A stretch of 64,000 nt of DNA, taken from an uncultured Alphaproteobacteria bacterium (GTDB lineage: Bacteria > Pseudomonadota > Alphaproteobacteria > Methylaequorales > Methylaequoraceae). Location of the stretch: contig CABYVV010000006.1 of NCBI GenBank assembly GCA_902522465.1, positions 1 through 64,000 on the forward strand. Direction: 5' to 3'. Positions 49,954-61,587 of this stretch are shown one piece after another (positions within the stretch are counted from its first letter, which is position 1; every line of letters starts with the position of its first letter). Under the pieces are notes generated by a model that saw only the letters and a program-made list of their open reading frames with translations, did not search any database and was not told the DNA's origin. A program made the translations under genes and the position numbers.

Positions 49954-51537
49954 TTAAATTACATGTTTGTCCAATTTCGAACTAGAAGTCTGTAACAATG
50001 ATTTTGAGTCTAATACCTTTTTTCTTTTCATAATCAATTTATTCATAGCATTTATATAAGCCTTAGCAGATGCAACCATAGTATCTACATCACTTCCAAG
50101 CCCTTGGACTGTAATCGAATTCTCTTCTAAGCGAACGTTAACCTCTGCTTGAGCATCTGTTCCTTTAGTTATAGCATTTACCTGATAAATCATAAGGTTG
50201 GCTTTATTTGGTATTATTGTTTTTAAACTATTAAATATTGCATCAATAGGACCATTACCTGTTTTTTTAATAGTTTTCTTTTCTCCAAAAATACTTAATT
50301 TCAAGGTTGCCTCTGACTTCTTTATTGTCCCACATTTTAAAGAAAGATCTAATAGCTCTATATAATTTTTCTTTTTAAAATTTTTTTCATCATCTATTAG
50401 TGCGTAAATATCTTCCTCAAAGACTTGTTTTTTTTTATCAGCTAGATCTTTAAACTTTTTAAAAAGCATATTAATTTTTTTCTCTTCAAATTCATAACCA
50501 AGGTCTGACAATTTTACCTTAAAAGCATGTCTTCCAGAATGTTTTCCTAGAACTAGTTCAGAGGATGAGAGACCAATAGAATCAGGTGTTATAATCTCAT
50601 AAGTATTTGAATTTTTAAGCATACCATCTTGATGAATTCCTGATTCATGTGCAAATGCGTTCTTCCCAACTATAGCTTTATTTGGCTGAACAGGAAACCC
50701 CGTAATACTTGAAACTAAATGAGAAATTAAAGTAATCTTTTTTGTGTCGACTTCAGAAAAGAAAGGAAGAAGATCGCTTCTTGTTTTCAAACACATGACA
50801 ACTTCCTCAAGCGCAGCGTTTCCTGCTCTTTCTCCTATTCCATTGATTGTGCATTCTATTTGTCGTGCACCATTGGTAATTGCAGAAAGTGAGTTTGAAA
50901 CTGCTAAACCCAAATCATTATGACAATGGACAGAAATTACCGATTTATCGATGTTTGAAACATTAACTTTAATTTTTTTTATCAAATTTCCAAATTCTTC
51001 TGGGATAGCGTAACCGACTGTATCAGGTATATTGATTGTTTTAGCCCCTGATTTTATGGCAACTTCAATACTTTTATATAAAAAATTTAAATCTGTTCTT
51101 GATGCGTCTTCAGGAGACCACTCAATATCATCAGTATATCTTGCTGCCCTCGCAATACTTTTTTTTATTGAATCCAGAACTTCTTTTTTTGACATTTTTA
51201 ATTTATACTTCATGTGAAGGTTACTTGTAGAAATAAATGTATGGATTCTTCTTCTTTTGGCGTATCCCAATGCTTCGCCAGCTGCGTCAATATCTTTATA
51301 TTGGGCTCTAGCTAAACCACACACAACAGAATATTTTGATATTTCAGATATTTTTTTTACTGCTTGAAAATCACCTTTTGATGCAAAAGGGAAACCTGCT
51401 TCGATAATGTCCACTTTCATATCATTTAATTTAGAAGCAATCTCCACCTTATCTTCTACAGACATGGATGCGCCTGCAGACTGCTCACCATCTCTTAATG
51501 TAGTATCAAAAATTAAAACTTTTTCTTTGTTCATCAT
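49954..51537 (-). CDS. leuA: 2-isopropylmalate synthase
   Basis: IFDTTLRDGEQSAGASMS, IEAGFPFASKGDF, SVHCHNDLGLAVSNSL, FAHESGIHQDGML. Confidence 0.97.
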   Translation of the reverse strand: MMNKEKVLIFDTTLRDGEQSAGASMSVEDKVEIASKLNDMKVDIIEAGFPFASKGDFQAVKKISEISKYSVVCGLARAQYKDIDAAGEALGYAKRRRIHTFISTSNLHMKYKLKMSKKEVLDSIKKSIARAARYTDDIEWSPEDASRTDLNFLYKSIEVAIKSGAKTINIPDTVGYAIPEEFGNLIKKIKVNVSNIDKSVISVHCHNDLGLAVSNSLSAITNGARQIECTINGIGERAGNAALEEVVMCLKTRSDLLPFFSEVDTKKITLISHLVSSITGFPVQPNKAIVGKNAFAHESGIHQDGMLKNSNTYEIITPDSIGLSSSELVLGKHSGRHAFKVKLSDLGYEFEEKKINMLFKKFKDLADKKKQVFEEDIYALIDDEKNFKKKNYIELLDLSLKCGTIKKSEATLKLSIFGEKKTIKKTGNGPIDAIFNSLKTIIPNKANLMIYQVNAITKGTDAQAEVNVRLEENSITVQGLGSDVDTMVASAKAYINAMNKLIMKRKKVLDSKSLLQTSSSKLDKHVI

Positions 51538-51548
51538 TTATAATATTA

Positions 51549-52577
<1,029 letters not shown>

Positions 52578-53090
52578 TTATTTTTTTATATATTCAGTTC
52601 CAAGTGCCATTGAAACTAAACCTGATCTGGTCAGTTCAATGATATTATATTTGTTGAGCTTTGTTGTCATTTTGGATATCTCAGAGGGTGTGCCTGAAAA
52701 TTCAATAATTAATTCACCATTATTATCAAATAGTATTTCTGCTCCATGTTTTTTTATAAATTCATAAATTTTAGAAACTGACTTCTTTTTTACATTCAAT
52801 TTGATTAAAATCAACTCTTTTCCTATAAAGCTGTTCAATTCTGATATATCAATCAAATTATGAACTGGAATTAATTTATTTAATTGAGCCTTAATTTGAT
52901 CAATTATTATTTTTGTTCCAGATGTAACAATCGTGACTCTCGACAAGAATTTATCAGAATCAACTTCTGATACAGACAAACTCTCGATATTATAACCCCT
53001 ACCCGAAAACAAACCAACAACTCTTGCCAGCACTCCAGGTTCATTATCAACCATAATAGAAAGTATATGTTTAGTATTTGATTCGTTCAT
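52578..53090 (-). CDS. ilvN: Acetolactate synthase small subunit
   Basis: HILSIMVDNEPGVLARVVGLFSGRGYNIESLSVS, LTRSGLVSMALG. Confidence 0.97.
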   Translation of the reverse strand: MNESNTKHILSIMVDNEPGVLARVVGLFSGRGYNIESLSVSEVDSDKFLSRVTIVTSGTKIIIDQIKAQLNKLIPVHNLIDISELNSFIGKELILIKLNVKKKSVSKIYEFIKKHGAEILFDNNGELIIEFSGTPSEISKMTTKLNKYNIIELTRSGLVSMALGTEYIKK

Positions 53091-53101
53091 TTTTAGAAAT
53101 G

Positions 53102-54859
53102 CTAAACTAAAACCATTCCCTCTTCAGATATTTCTCCTTCTACTTTATCGTTTGGTCCTAAAAGCATTTTATCATGGGTTGATCCAGAAGGAATCATTGG
53201 AAAACAATTCTCCTTTGGGTCAACTACAACATCACAAATCACCGGTCCTTTTATTTTTATCATCTCTTTAATCAGATCATCAACTTCACTAGGTTTTACT
53301 ACTCTTAATCCAGTAGCTCCAAAAGATTCTGCTAATTTCACAAAATCGGGTAGAGAATCCATGTAAGATTCTGAAAGTCTGTTTCCATGAAGCAATTCTT
53401 GCCATTGTCTTACCATTCCCATATAGTGATTATTTAAAATAAATACTTTAACTGGAAGCCTATATTGTTTAATTGTGGACATTTCTTGAATATTCATAAG
53501 TATAGATGCTTCACCTGCAACATCAATTACTAACTCATTGGGATGAGCTATTTGGACTCCCATCGCTGCCGGCAAACCATAACCCATTGTTCCTAAACCA
53601 CCAGAAGTCATCCAATGCTTAGGTTTATTAAATGTTAAAAATTGAGCTGCCCACATCTGATGCTGACCTACCTCGGTTGTTATAAATGGATTTAAATGCT
53701 TTGTCAGAAAATCTAATCTTTGTAACGCATACTGAGGTTTAATAATAGTTGAAGATTTTTTATATTTTAAACAGTCTCTAGATCTCCATTTTTCTATTTG
53801 CTTCCACCAATTACTAATTTTTTTTTTTGAAAAAGTTATTTTCATTTCACTTATAATTTTTAGTGTCATCTCTAAAATTTTTGTTAGGTCACCTTGTATT
53901 AATAAATCAGCATTTACACTTTTATTGAACGAAGAAGGATCGATATCCATGTGAACCTTTTTAGATTTAGGAGAAAATCCAGAGACTTTACCTGTAATTC
54001 TGTCATCAAATCTAGCACCAACACAAATCATAAGGTCTGATTGATGCATTGCAAGATTGGCCTCGTAAGTTCCATGCATACCAAGCATTCCAATAGATTG
54101 TTTATCTGAAGTCGGAAATGCACCTAAGCCCATAAGGGTCTGCGTACAAGGAAATTGTGAAGCCTTTAAAAGTTTTTTTAGTAATATTGATGCTTTTGAA
54201 CCAGAATTTATAACTCCTCCTCCAACATAAAAAATTGGTTTTTTTGCGGATGTTAAATATTCTACAAATTTTTTTATTTGAGATATTTCAGGCTTAATTT
54301 TAGGACGATAAAATGAAAAAGACTTCATTTGCTTTTTTCCTAAGTATTTGGTTTCAAAGGTTTGGATATCCTTAGGTATATCTACTAAAACTGGACCTGG
54401 CCTTCCATTTTTTGCGATGTAAAATGCTGAATGAATACAATTTCCCAATTTCGAAACATCTTTAACTAGATAGTTATGTTTTGTACATGGCCTAGTTATT
54501 CCAACAATATCTGCCTCTTGAAAAGCATCATTACCAATCATGTGTGTTGGAACCTGTCCAGAAATACAAACAACAGGGATTGAATCCATCATTGCATCTG
54601 TTAAACCAGTAACTGTATTGGTTGCACCCGGTCCTGAAGTAACTAAAACAACGCCAACTTTTCCTGTTGATCTTGCATAGCCCTCCGCTGCATGAACAGC
54701 ACCCTGCTCGTGACGCACCAATATATGTCTTATTTTTTTTTGCTTGAAAAGTTCATCATATATTGGTAACACAGCACCACCTGGGTAACCGAATATTACC
54801 TCAACATTTTCTTGTATTAAGGCCTCGATAACTATTCTAGCACCTGTTAATTTTTTCAT
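53102..54859 (-). CDS. ilvB: Acetolactate synthase large subunit
   Basis: VIFGYPGGAVLPIYDEL, RHEQGAVHAAEGYARSTGKVGVVLVTSGPGATN, GLGTMGYGLPAAMG. Confidence 0.98.
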   Translation of the reverse strand: MKKLTGARIVIEALIQENVEVIFGYPGGAVLPIYDELFKQKKIRHILVRHEQGAVHAAEGYARSTGKVGVVLVTSGPGATNTVTGLTDAMMDSIPVVCISGQVPTHMIGNDAFQEADIVGITRPCTKHNYLVKDVSKLGNCIHSAFYIAKNGRPGPVLVDIPKDIQTFETKYLGKKQMKSFSFYRPKIKPEISQIKKFVEYLTSAKKPIFYVGGGVINSGSKASILLKKLLKASQFPCTQTLMGLGAFPTSDKQSIGMLGMHGTYEANLAMHQSDLMICVGARFDDRITGKVSGFSPKSKKVHMDIDPSSFNKSVNADLLIQGDLTKILEMTLKIISEMKITFSKKKISNWWKQIEKWRSRDCLKYKKSSTIIKPQYALQRLDFLTKHLNPFITTEVGQHQMWAAQFLTFNKPKHWMTSGGLGTMGYGLPAAMGVQIAHPNELVIDVAGEASILMNIQEMSTIKQYRLPVKVFILNNHYMGMVRQWQELLHGNRLSESYMDSLPDFVKLAESFGATGLRVVKPSEVDDLIKEMIKIKGPVICDVVVDPKENCFPMIPSGSTHDKMLLGPNDKVEGEISEEGMVLV

Positions 54860-54913
54860 AATAATATAAAGTAAACCAAAAAAATTATTAACTCATTAAA
54901 AAAATTAAAAATT

Positions 54914-55810
54914 CTAAATATTCTTTAATATAAATTCCTTAGCATCAGAGTAGTTCATTTTTACGGACTCAATCGATTTATTCTTAAACCAAGTCATTTG
55001 TCTTTTAGCATATCTCCTTGTGTCAGTAGAAAACGAATCCAAAGTGGAATCGAAATCTATTTCACCTTTAATATATTTTTCTATCACACTTAAACCAATT
55101 GCTTTATGAAGTGGATGGTGAATATTTTTTTTCTCTTTCATGAACTCGTCAACTTCCTCAACCACTCCGGATTTTAACATATAAGAGCATCTTTTATTTA
55201 TATTGTCATAAAGAACATCTCTGTCATCACATATCACGACATAAAGAATTTTTTTAAAAAATTTATTTGAAAATTTTTTGTGCCAATATGATAAATTTTT
55301 CCCAGTTCCAATTTTTACAGATACTGCTCTCAAAATTCTTTGGGAATCATTTTTAGAAATTTTTTGAGAGTAATCATAATCTATTTTTTGAAGTTTTTTA
55401 TAGAAAAAATCCTTTCCAAGCCTCGAATATAGTTCCTCCACTTTTTTTATTATTTTCATTGAAATTTTAGGTATTGGAGACACTTTTCCAAATAAACTGT
55501 CTAAATACAAACCTGTTCCACCAACAAAAATAGGCACACTGTCGTTATACTTTATTAATAATTTTTTAACGCTCTTATTCCATATACCAAGATTACACTT
55601 TTTAGGGTATTTTAAAAAACTAAAAAGTTCACAAGAATAGTTTTTTAAATGTAGTTTTGAAGGAACATTAGTTAAGTCATTTAATCTATTGTAGATTTGC
55701 ATACTATCTGCATTAACAATGAAACTTTTAATCTTACGTTGAATTTCAAAAGCTAATCTTGTTTTACCAATCGCTGTTGGGCCACCAATTAAAATTGCAA
55801 AAGGATACAA
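54914..55810 (-). CDS. miaA: tRNA dimethylallyltransferase
   Basis: ILIGGPTAIGKTRLAFEI, VNADSMQIYNRLNDLTNVPS, PIFVGGTGLYLDSLFG, TRRYAKRQMTWFKNK. Confidence 0.97.
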   Translation of the reverse strand: MYPFAILIGGPTAIGKTRLAFEIQRKIKSFIVNADSMQIYNRLNDLTNVPSKLHLKNYSCELFSFLKYPKKCNLGIWNKSVKKLLIKYNDSVPIFVGGTGLYLDSLFGKVSPIPKISMKIIKKVEELYSRLGKDFFYKKLQKIDYDYSQKISKNDSQRILRAVSVKIGTGKNLSYWHKKFSNKFFKKILYVVICDDRDVLYDNINKRCSYMLKSGVVEEVDEFMKEKKNIHHPLHKAIGLSVIEKYIKGEIDFDSTLDSFSTDTRRYAKRQMTWFKNKSIESVKMNYSDAKEFILKNI

Positions 55811-55816
55811 GTGTGA

Positions 55817-57274
55817 TTACTTAAGATTTATTATTAGGAATCTAGAGAATTCACCCTCAAACACTTGTATTAGTGCTGATTCTGCTTTCTTTTTAATTAA
55901 ATCATCAAAAATTTTCTTTGCCTGTTCAGGGCGTTCTATGTCTTTTTGAGCTATTTGAGAAATTACATTTCCAACAGAGAGGCCTGCCTTAGAAGCAAAA
56001 GAGTCACGTTTTACAGCTGTTACGACCACACCACTTATATTTTTTGATATATTAAAACGTGCTCTTGTTTCTTTATTTAATCCTAATAACCTAAGGCCAA
56101 TATTATCTATTTCAATTTCATCGCTAACCACGTCTTTATTGTTATTTTCTTTTTGACTTTCTGCAGTGTTAAATTTTTCTAATTCACCAAGCTTAACAGT
56201 AAAGGATCTTGTTTTTTTGTCTCTCCAAACTTTAACCTTAGCCTTGCTTTCAACTGCTGATTCGGCAACCGTTCGTTGTAATGATTTAACATCTTTAATT
56301 TTTTTTCCGTTAAACTCGAGGATAACATCACCTGATTTAAGACCTCCTTTTTCAGCTGGCTCACCAGGGTTTACCATTGAGATCAAAACTCCGTCTTCAT
56401 TATCTAATCCTAAGCTTTTTGCAATTTCTGGAGTTAATTCTTGTATTCTTACTCCAAGCCAGCCTCTTTGAGTCTTTCCAAATTTTCTTAATTGTTCAAT
56501 GATTGGCTTTGCTAAATTAGCTGGAATTGAAAATCCTATGCCTACGCTTCCACCAGTTGGAGAAAAAATAGCAGTATTAATTCCTAAAACTTCTCCATCT
56601 AAATTGAAGAGGGGACCACCCGAATTACCCCTATTTATTGAGGCATCTGTTTGAATAAAACTGTCATATGGACCTGCATTAATGTCTCTATTGAAAGCGG
56701 ATATTATACCTGAAGTTACAGTACCTCCGAGACCAAAAGGGTTTCCAATTGCAAATACAGAGTGGCCGACCCGAGCCTTGTCAGAATCAGCAAACTTTAA
56801 AAAAGGTAGAGGTTTTTTTGATTCAACCTTTAGAAGTGCTATGTCTGTAAGTTTGTCTGTGCCAACAAGTTTTGCCTCCAACTCAGAGTCATCCTGAAAT
56901 TTAACTTTAATTTCGTTAGCCTGCTCAATTACATGGTTATTGGTAACTATATAGCCGGTGGGATCTATAACAAAACCAGATCCTAATGCTTGAGGTCTTT
57001 CGTTTTCTTGCTGATTGGGTTGTTGTGGAGGACCGAAAGGAAACCCAGGAGGAAAATTTTTAAAAAAATCTCTAAACTGTGGTGGTATATTATCCAAAGG
57101 GTTTTGATTATTTGTAGTTTGCTTTGGCTTCTGAACTGTAAATACATTTACGACACTTGGAGACTTACTCTCAACAAGATTTGCGAAATCATCTGAAAGT
57201 GGATGAGCAAAAATTGGTTTGGTAGTTACCATTGTTGTTATTAAACATATAAATGTGATTAAGACTTTTGTCAT
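55817..57274 (-). CDS. degP: Periplasmic Do-family serine protease (DegP/DegQ-like)
   Basis: ALGSGFVIDPTGYIVTNNHVI, DKLTDIALLKV, TDASINRGNSGGPLFNLDGEVLGINTAIFSPTGGSVGIGFSIP; two PDZ. Confidence 0.96.
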   Translation of the reverse strand: MTKVLITFICLITTMVTTKPIFAHPLSDDFANLVESKSPSVVNVFTVQKPKQTTNNQNPLDNIPPQFRDFFKNFPPGFPFGPPQQPNQQENERPQALGSGFVIDPTGYIVTNNHVIEQANEIKVKFQDDSELEAKLVGTDKLTDIALLKVESKKPLPFLKFADSDKARVGHSVFAIGNPFGLGGTVTSGIISAFNRDINAGPYDSFIQTDASINRGNSGGPLFNLDGEVLGINTAIFSPTGGSVGIGFSIPANLAKPIIEQLRKFGKTQRGWLGVRIQELTPEIAKSLGLDNEDGVLISMVNPGEPAEKGGLKSGDVILEFNGKKIKDVKSLQRTVAESAVESKAKVKVWRDKKTRSFTVKLGELEKFNTAESQKENNNKDVVSDEIEIDNIGLRLLGLNKETRARFNISKNISGVVVTAVKRDSFASKAGLSVGNVISQIAQKDIERPEQAKKIFDDLIKKKAESALIQVFEGEFSRFLIINLK

Positions 57275-57282
57275 TAATTGGC

Positions 57283-58149
57283 TTACCTATTCTTACCTTT
57301 AGAATTATTAAAGAATTCTAAAAATTCACTGTCAGGAGACAGTATCATTGTGGTTCCGTCTTCACCCAAAACATTACCATAAGCCTGCATTGAGCGGTAA
57401 AATGAATAAAAATCTGAGTCTTTCTCGAATGCATTAGCATAAATGTCGATAGCCTTGGATTCTCCTTCTCCTCTTAGTATTTCAGATTTTCGGGTTGCTT
57501 CTGCCAAAATAACGGTTCGTTCTTTATCAGCCTCCGCCCTAATTTTTTGTGCTATCTCTGAACCCTTAGCTCTAAATTCCTTTGCTTCACGAACTCTTTC
57601 ACTTATCATTCTTTCATAAATAGCTTGACTATTTGCTTCTGGCAAATCTGCTCTCCTAATTCTAACATCAACAATTTCTATTCCAAAACGAGAAGCTTCA
57701 TTATTAACCTCAACTTTAATATTTTCCATAATATTACTTCTTTCTTGCGAGAGAAGTTCGTCAAGCGTTACTCTACCTACAACTCTTCTTAAAGATGAAA
57801 TAACATTTGAGTTTAATCTGTTTCTTACGTTGACTTCATTCCCAACTGTCTTATAAAATTCAAGTGGGTCTATAATTTTAAATCTTGTAAACGAGTCAAT
57901 TAGCATTCTTTTTTTATCTACAGCGATAACCTCCTCAACTGGAAGATCATACTCTAAAATTCTCTTATCGTATCTTACTACATTCTGGATTAAGGGTAAT
58001 TTAAAATTCAGACCAGAGGTTTTCACGACTCTTTTTGGTTCGCCGAATTGAAGAACGAGGCCTTGTTGACGTTCATTCATTGTGAACAACGAGTTAAGAC
58101 CCACAAATGCTAGAACAATGATTATGATATAAATTACAAGTCTACTCAT
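57283..58149 (-). CDS. hflC: Membrane protease modulator HflC
   Basis: SPFH domain; FTMNERQQGLVLQFGEPKRV, IEIVDVRIRRADLPEANSQAIYERM. Confidence 0.96.
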   Translation of the reverse strand: MSRLVIYIIIIVLAFVGLNSLFTMNERQQGLVLQFGEPKRVVKTSGLNFKLPLIQNVVRYDKRILEYDLPVEEVIAVDKKRMLIDSFTRFKIIDPLEFYKTVGNEVNVRNRLNSNVISSLRRVVGRVTLDELLSQERSNIMENIKVEVNNEASRFGIEIVDVRIRRADLPEANSQAIYERMISERVREAKEFRAKGSEIAQKIRAEADKERTVILAEATRKSEILRGEGESKAIDIYANAFEKDSDFYSFYRSMQAYGNVLGEDGTTMILSPDSEFLEFFNNSKGKNR

Positions 58150-59260
58150 TTTGCTGAACCTGGTTTGTAGAATTTTTATTAAGTTTCTTTTTTAGTTCAG
58201 GAAGTGGAAGGTAAGGAACAACTCCTCCTCCTGCTTTATTATCAACTATAACCTTGTCGATTTTTCCTAAAGTTTTTTCCAGAGTCTCAAGATATATTCT
58301 TTCTCGGGTTACGTCTTTTGATGTTCTGTATGAATCATAGACTGATAAAAATCTTTGTGCTTCTCCTTCAGCTTTAGCTACAACTTCTTTTTTGTAGGCT
58401 TCAGCCTCTTGAATTTTCTTTTCTGCTTCACCTCGTGCTTTTGGGATTATATCATTCCTGTATGCTTCTGCTTCATTTCTGAGTCTTTGTTCGTCTGTCT
58501 TAGCCCGTTGAACATCCCTGAACGATTCAATAACCGTTTCTGGAGGGTCAGCTTTTTGTAATTGAACTTGTGTAACTAAAACGCCTGCACTGTAATAATC
58601 TAAGACTTTTTGCACATCATTTTTAACATCCTCTTCGACTATTGATTTTCCTTCGGAAAGAATCGGATCGATGGGAGTTTGGCCTATTTTTTCTCTCATT
58701 ACACTTTCACCTATGCTTTTAATAGTAATTTCAGGGTTTCTTACATTAAACAGGAAATCTTTTGCATCATTGATAATCCAAAATATAGTGAAATTTAGAT
58801 CAACAATGTTTTCGTCTCCAGTAAGCATAAGTGCTTCTTCGGGAGTTTGTCTGGTTTGAGGAGTTTGTGAAAACTGCGACTGTGAGGTTCTAAAACCAAC
58901 TTCGATCCTGTTAACTTTAGTAACTTTGGGTTTCATTACTGATTCAATTGGAAATGGAAGGTGATAATGAAGACCTGGTTCTGTGGTTCTAACATATTCG
59001 CCAAATCGCGTAACAACACCTTGTTCATCTGTTCCTACACGATAAAAACCACTAAGCGTCCAAATCGTTAGGGCAATAATTATAAGTAGACTCAGACTGG
59101 CTGGGTTGTTTTTTGGGAACATGTCTTTAAGCTTATCTTGAAAACCTTTGAAATAGTCGTCGCCATAACTATTATCGCTTGAGTTTTCAGATGAACCCTT
59201 ACCATTACCTTTAGGTTTTTTACCCCAAGGACTATTATTATCATTAGATGACCAAGACAT
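58142..59260 (-). CDS. hflK: Membrane protease modulator HflK
   Basis: SGFYRVGTDEQGVVTRFGEYVRTTEPGLHYHLPFPIE, MLTGDENIVDLNFTIFWII. Confidence 0.97.
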   Translation of the reverse strand: MSWSSNDNNSPWGKKPKGNGKGSSENSSDNSYGDDYFKGFQDKLKDMFPKNNPASLSLLIIIALTIWTLSGFYRVGTDEQGVVTRFGEYVRTTEPGLHYHLPFPIESVMKPKVTKVNRIEVGFRTSQSQFSQTPQTRQTPEEALMLTGDENIVDLNFTIFWIINDAKDFLFNVRNPEITIKSIGESVMREKIGQTPIDPILSEGKSIVEEDVKNDVQKVLDYYSAGVLVTQVQLQKADPPETVIESFRDVQRAKTDEQRLRNEAEAYRNDIIPKARGEAEKKIQEAEAYKKEVVAKAEGEAQRFLSVYDSYRTSKDVTRERIYLETLEKTLGKIDKVIVDNKAGGGVVPYLPLPELKKKLNKNSTNQVQQNE

Positions 59261-59359
59261 TTTTTTTCTTTTTGTTCTTTATATATAAGAAATGTTTTCA
59301 GCATGCAAAGAATAATTTTCTAATTTAATTTTTATTTTTTTTTATTAAAATCACTTATC

Positions 59360-60133
59360 ATGATAAAAAATTTTATAGTTGTCGCCTCAGGAAAAGGTGG
59401 TGTTGGAAAATCAACTGTTTCATTAAATCTCTCAGTCAGTCTAGCATCCCAAAAATACAAAGTTGGACTACTTGATGCAGATATTTATGGTCCATCTATG
59501 CCACGAATGATGGGGATTTCAGAAAAACCCAGTGCTGATAAAAATAAAAAAATTCTGCCATATAATAAGTTTTCAATAAAAGCAATGTCTATTGGCAATA
59601 TGATTCCAGAAGACAAAGCTATTATTTGGAGAGGTGCTATGGCTTCCAGCGCCATAAAACAATTACTAAATGATGTTCAGTGGGGAGATTTAGATTTTTT
59701 AATTATTGATCTACCACCTGGAACTGGTGATATTCAATTATCATTATGTCAAAATCTTAGTATAACTGGTGCAGTAATTGTATCCACACCACAAGAAGTT
59801 TCCCTCATAGATGTTAGAAAAGCTATTAGTATGTTTAAAAAAGTAAATGTCCCCATTCTTGGAATAGTCCAAAATATGAGTTATCTCGAATCTGACGGCT
59901 CAAAAAATTACATATTTGGTAAAGATGGAGCGTTAAAGGAATCAGAAAAACAAAAATTTAAATTTTTGGGAGATATTCCAATTAACCCAGAAATTTGCAA
60001 ATCATGTGATAATGGCAAGCCAATAGTAATCAATAAAAAGCTGGAATTACATAAGATTTTTAATGAGATTTCAAATCGTTTAATCAACACTATTTCAAAT
60101 AACAAAAATACTGAAGTAAAAATTACAAACTAA
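59360..60133 (+). CDS. apbC: Mrp/ApbC-family Fe-S carrier ATPase
   Basis: [57 protein letters not shown]. Confidence 0.94.
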   Translation: MIKNFIVVASGKGGVGKSTVSLNLSVSLASQKYKVGLLDADIYGPSMPRMMGISEKPSADKNKKILPYNKFSIKAMSIGNMIPEDKAIIWRGAMASSAIKQLLNDVQWGDLDFLIIDLPPGTGDIQLSLCQNLSITGAVIVSTPQEVSLIDVRKAISMFKKVNVPILGIVQNMSYLESDGSKNYIFGKDGALKESEKQKFKFLGDIPINPEICKSCDNGKPIVINKKLELHKIFNEISNRLINTISNNKNTEVKITN

Positions 60134-61049
60134 AAATTTTGTTTATATGTTGAAGTTCTCTTTTTGAAACATTTTCTTTATTTGATTTTTTTCCATGTAG
60201 TAAAGATTTTATATAACTCACACCCTCTTCAGAAATTGTTAATGATCTTAATCTATTACTTATAAAAGCTTCATATGTTAATGGAACCCATTTTTTAAAA
60301 ATACCCATCATAATTTCTGCATATACTCGTATTTCATACTGGGCGTGAGGATCAAATCTTAAAGCCAAAAAATGCATTAAATTATGTAAATCTATCTTCC
60401 AATACCACTGCGTATAGGCATTAAGTGGTAAAGTCATTCTAGATAATTCTCTAGCTAATCCATTTCTCTTTTCATCAAGAATCTTTCCCTCGTCATCTTC
60501 ATTAAGTAATAAAGAATAGTTTTCAAAAGATTTTATTGAGTTTTTTTTTAAAAGTTTAGAATAGAATTTAACATCTTCTGATTCTAGTTTTCCTGATCTT
60601 CCCTGGTTATTGGTTTTTGATTGTGGTTTTAAATCTCTATTTTTTGGAATATAAAATTCTCTATCAAGAATAGAATATCTAGCTGAATACTCATTTACAT
60701 TAGCAGTTCTATGCCTAATCCATTGTCGCGCAACGAAAATTGGGAGTTTAATGTGAAACTTAATCTCATTCATTTCAAAGGGAGTTGAATGTCTATGACT
60801 TATTAAATAATTTATTAAACTTTTATCTTGATTGAGTTTTTTTGTACCTTTTCCATAAGAGACCCGAGCTGCCTGAACTATTGAAGAATCATCCCCCATG
60901 TAATCAATAACTCTAATAAATCCGTGATCTAATACTTTAAAACTTTTATATAGAATTTTCTCAATTTTAGTGACTGTTACTCTTCTAGTTGAAAAGTTAG
61001 TTTTCCTTATTTTTTCAATTTCTAATTCTTGTTCTGATTTTTTTTTCAT
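60123..61049 (-). CDS. thyX: FAD-dependent thymidylate synthase ThyX
   Basis: [64 protein letters not shown]. Confidence 0.97.
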   Translation of the reverse strand: MKKKSEQELEIEKIRKTNFSTRRVTVTKIEKILYKSFKVLDHGFIRVIDYMGDDSSIVQAARVSYGKGTKKLNQDKSLINYLISHRHSTPFEMNEIKFHIKLPIFVARQWIRHRTANVNEYSARYSILDREFYIPKNRDLKPQSKTNNQGRSGKLESEDVKFYSKLLKKNSIKSFENYSLLLNEDDEGKILDEKRNGLARELSRMTLPLNAYTQWYWKIDLHNLMHFLALRFDPHAQYEIRVYAEIMMGIFKKWVPLTYEAFISNRLRSLTISEEGVSYIKSLLHGKKSNKENVSKRELQHINKIFSL

Positions 61050-61164
61050 TTAAAACTCTTTTTTAAGATAACTTATTTTAATACTAAAACAATTTATAGG
61101 TTTTATTTTTTTTATCATTCATTATTATTAAATTGCTGTTTTCAGCTATGGCGATAAACGTTTG

Positions 61165-61450
61165 ATTTTTAGCCGAGGCGGACCCGGGGGCGGTACCCGG
61201 CGCCTCCACCAAATGGGGGCGAAATAGGATCGACGCGCGTGTGAATAATCAAAAACTTTGCTCGGAATGGTACCAACGTTATCGGACCAAACTTATAAAT
61301 GCCAACGATAATGAAATGGCACTCGCTGCTTAATTAATTAAGAAAGCGCGGTAGTGAGCACCGGGCAACAGAAGTCTCATCGGCAAGGGGGGGCAATTGT
61401 TCCCCCTTGTTTGTTTTAGGGAGACTCACAAAGGGTTTCAGAGGATTCAC
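61165..61450 (+). ncRNA. ssrA: Permuted (two-piece) tmRNA; acceptor piece ends at 61211 (CCACCA), coding piece starts at 61215 (GGGGGCG); outer boundaries approximate
   Basis: CGCCTCCACCA / GGGGGCG acceptor stem, GGATCGACGCG, tag ORF GCC AAC GAT AAT GAA ATG GCA CTC GCT GCT TAA (61301-61333, ANDNEMALAA). Confidence 0.93.
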
Positions 61451-61485
61451 TCTTCAACAAATAAGGGAAAATGAAACAATTTAAG

Positions 61486-61507
61486 TGCGACCCACTTGCG
61501 ACCCACT
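61486..61507. repeat. Perfect tandem 11-mer TGCGACCCACT x2 downstream of tmRNA
   Basis: 61486-61496 and 61497-61507 identical; GC-rich against an AT-rich background. Confidence 0.85.
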
Positions 61508-61587
61508 AACGACCACTTTTGTTTGTTCATTGTTTGTTTTAATCAACGTTTACTCAGTATCAATTTATTAATAAGTACTCAATCTAA

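Noticed and set aside
54860-54913. Leader peptide/attenuator for ilvB
   Set aside because: The AT-rich sequence between ilvB and miaA shows no Leu/Val/Ile-rich leader ORF or terminator hairpin.
56166-59304. ORFs opposite or out of frame within degP/hflCK (56166, 56179, 56682, 56990, 58355, 58671, 59092)
   Set aside because: Overlap strongly conserved coding sequence; no independent start/RBS or motif support.
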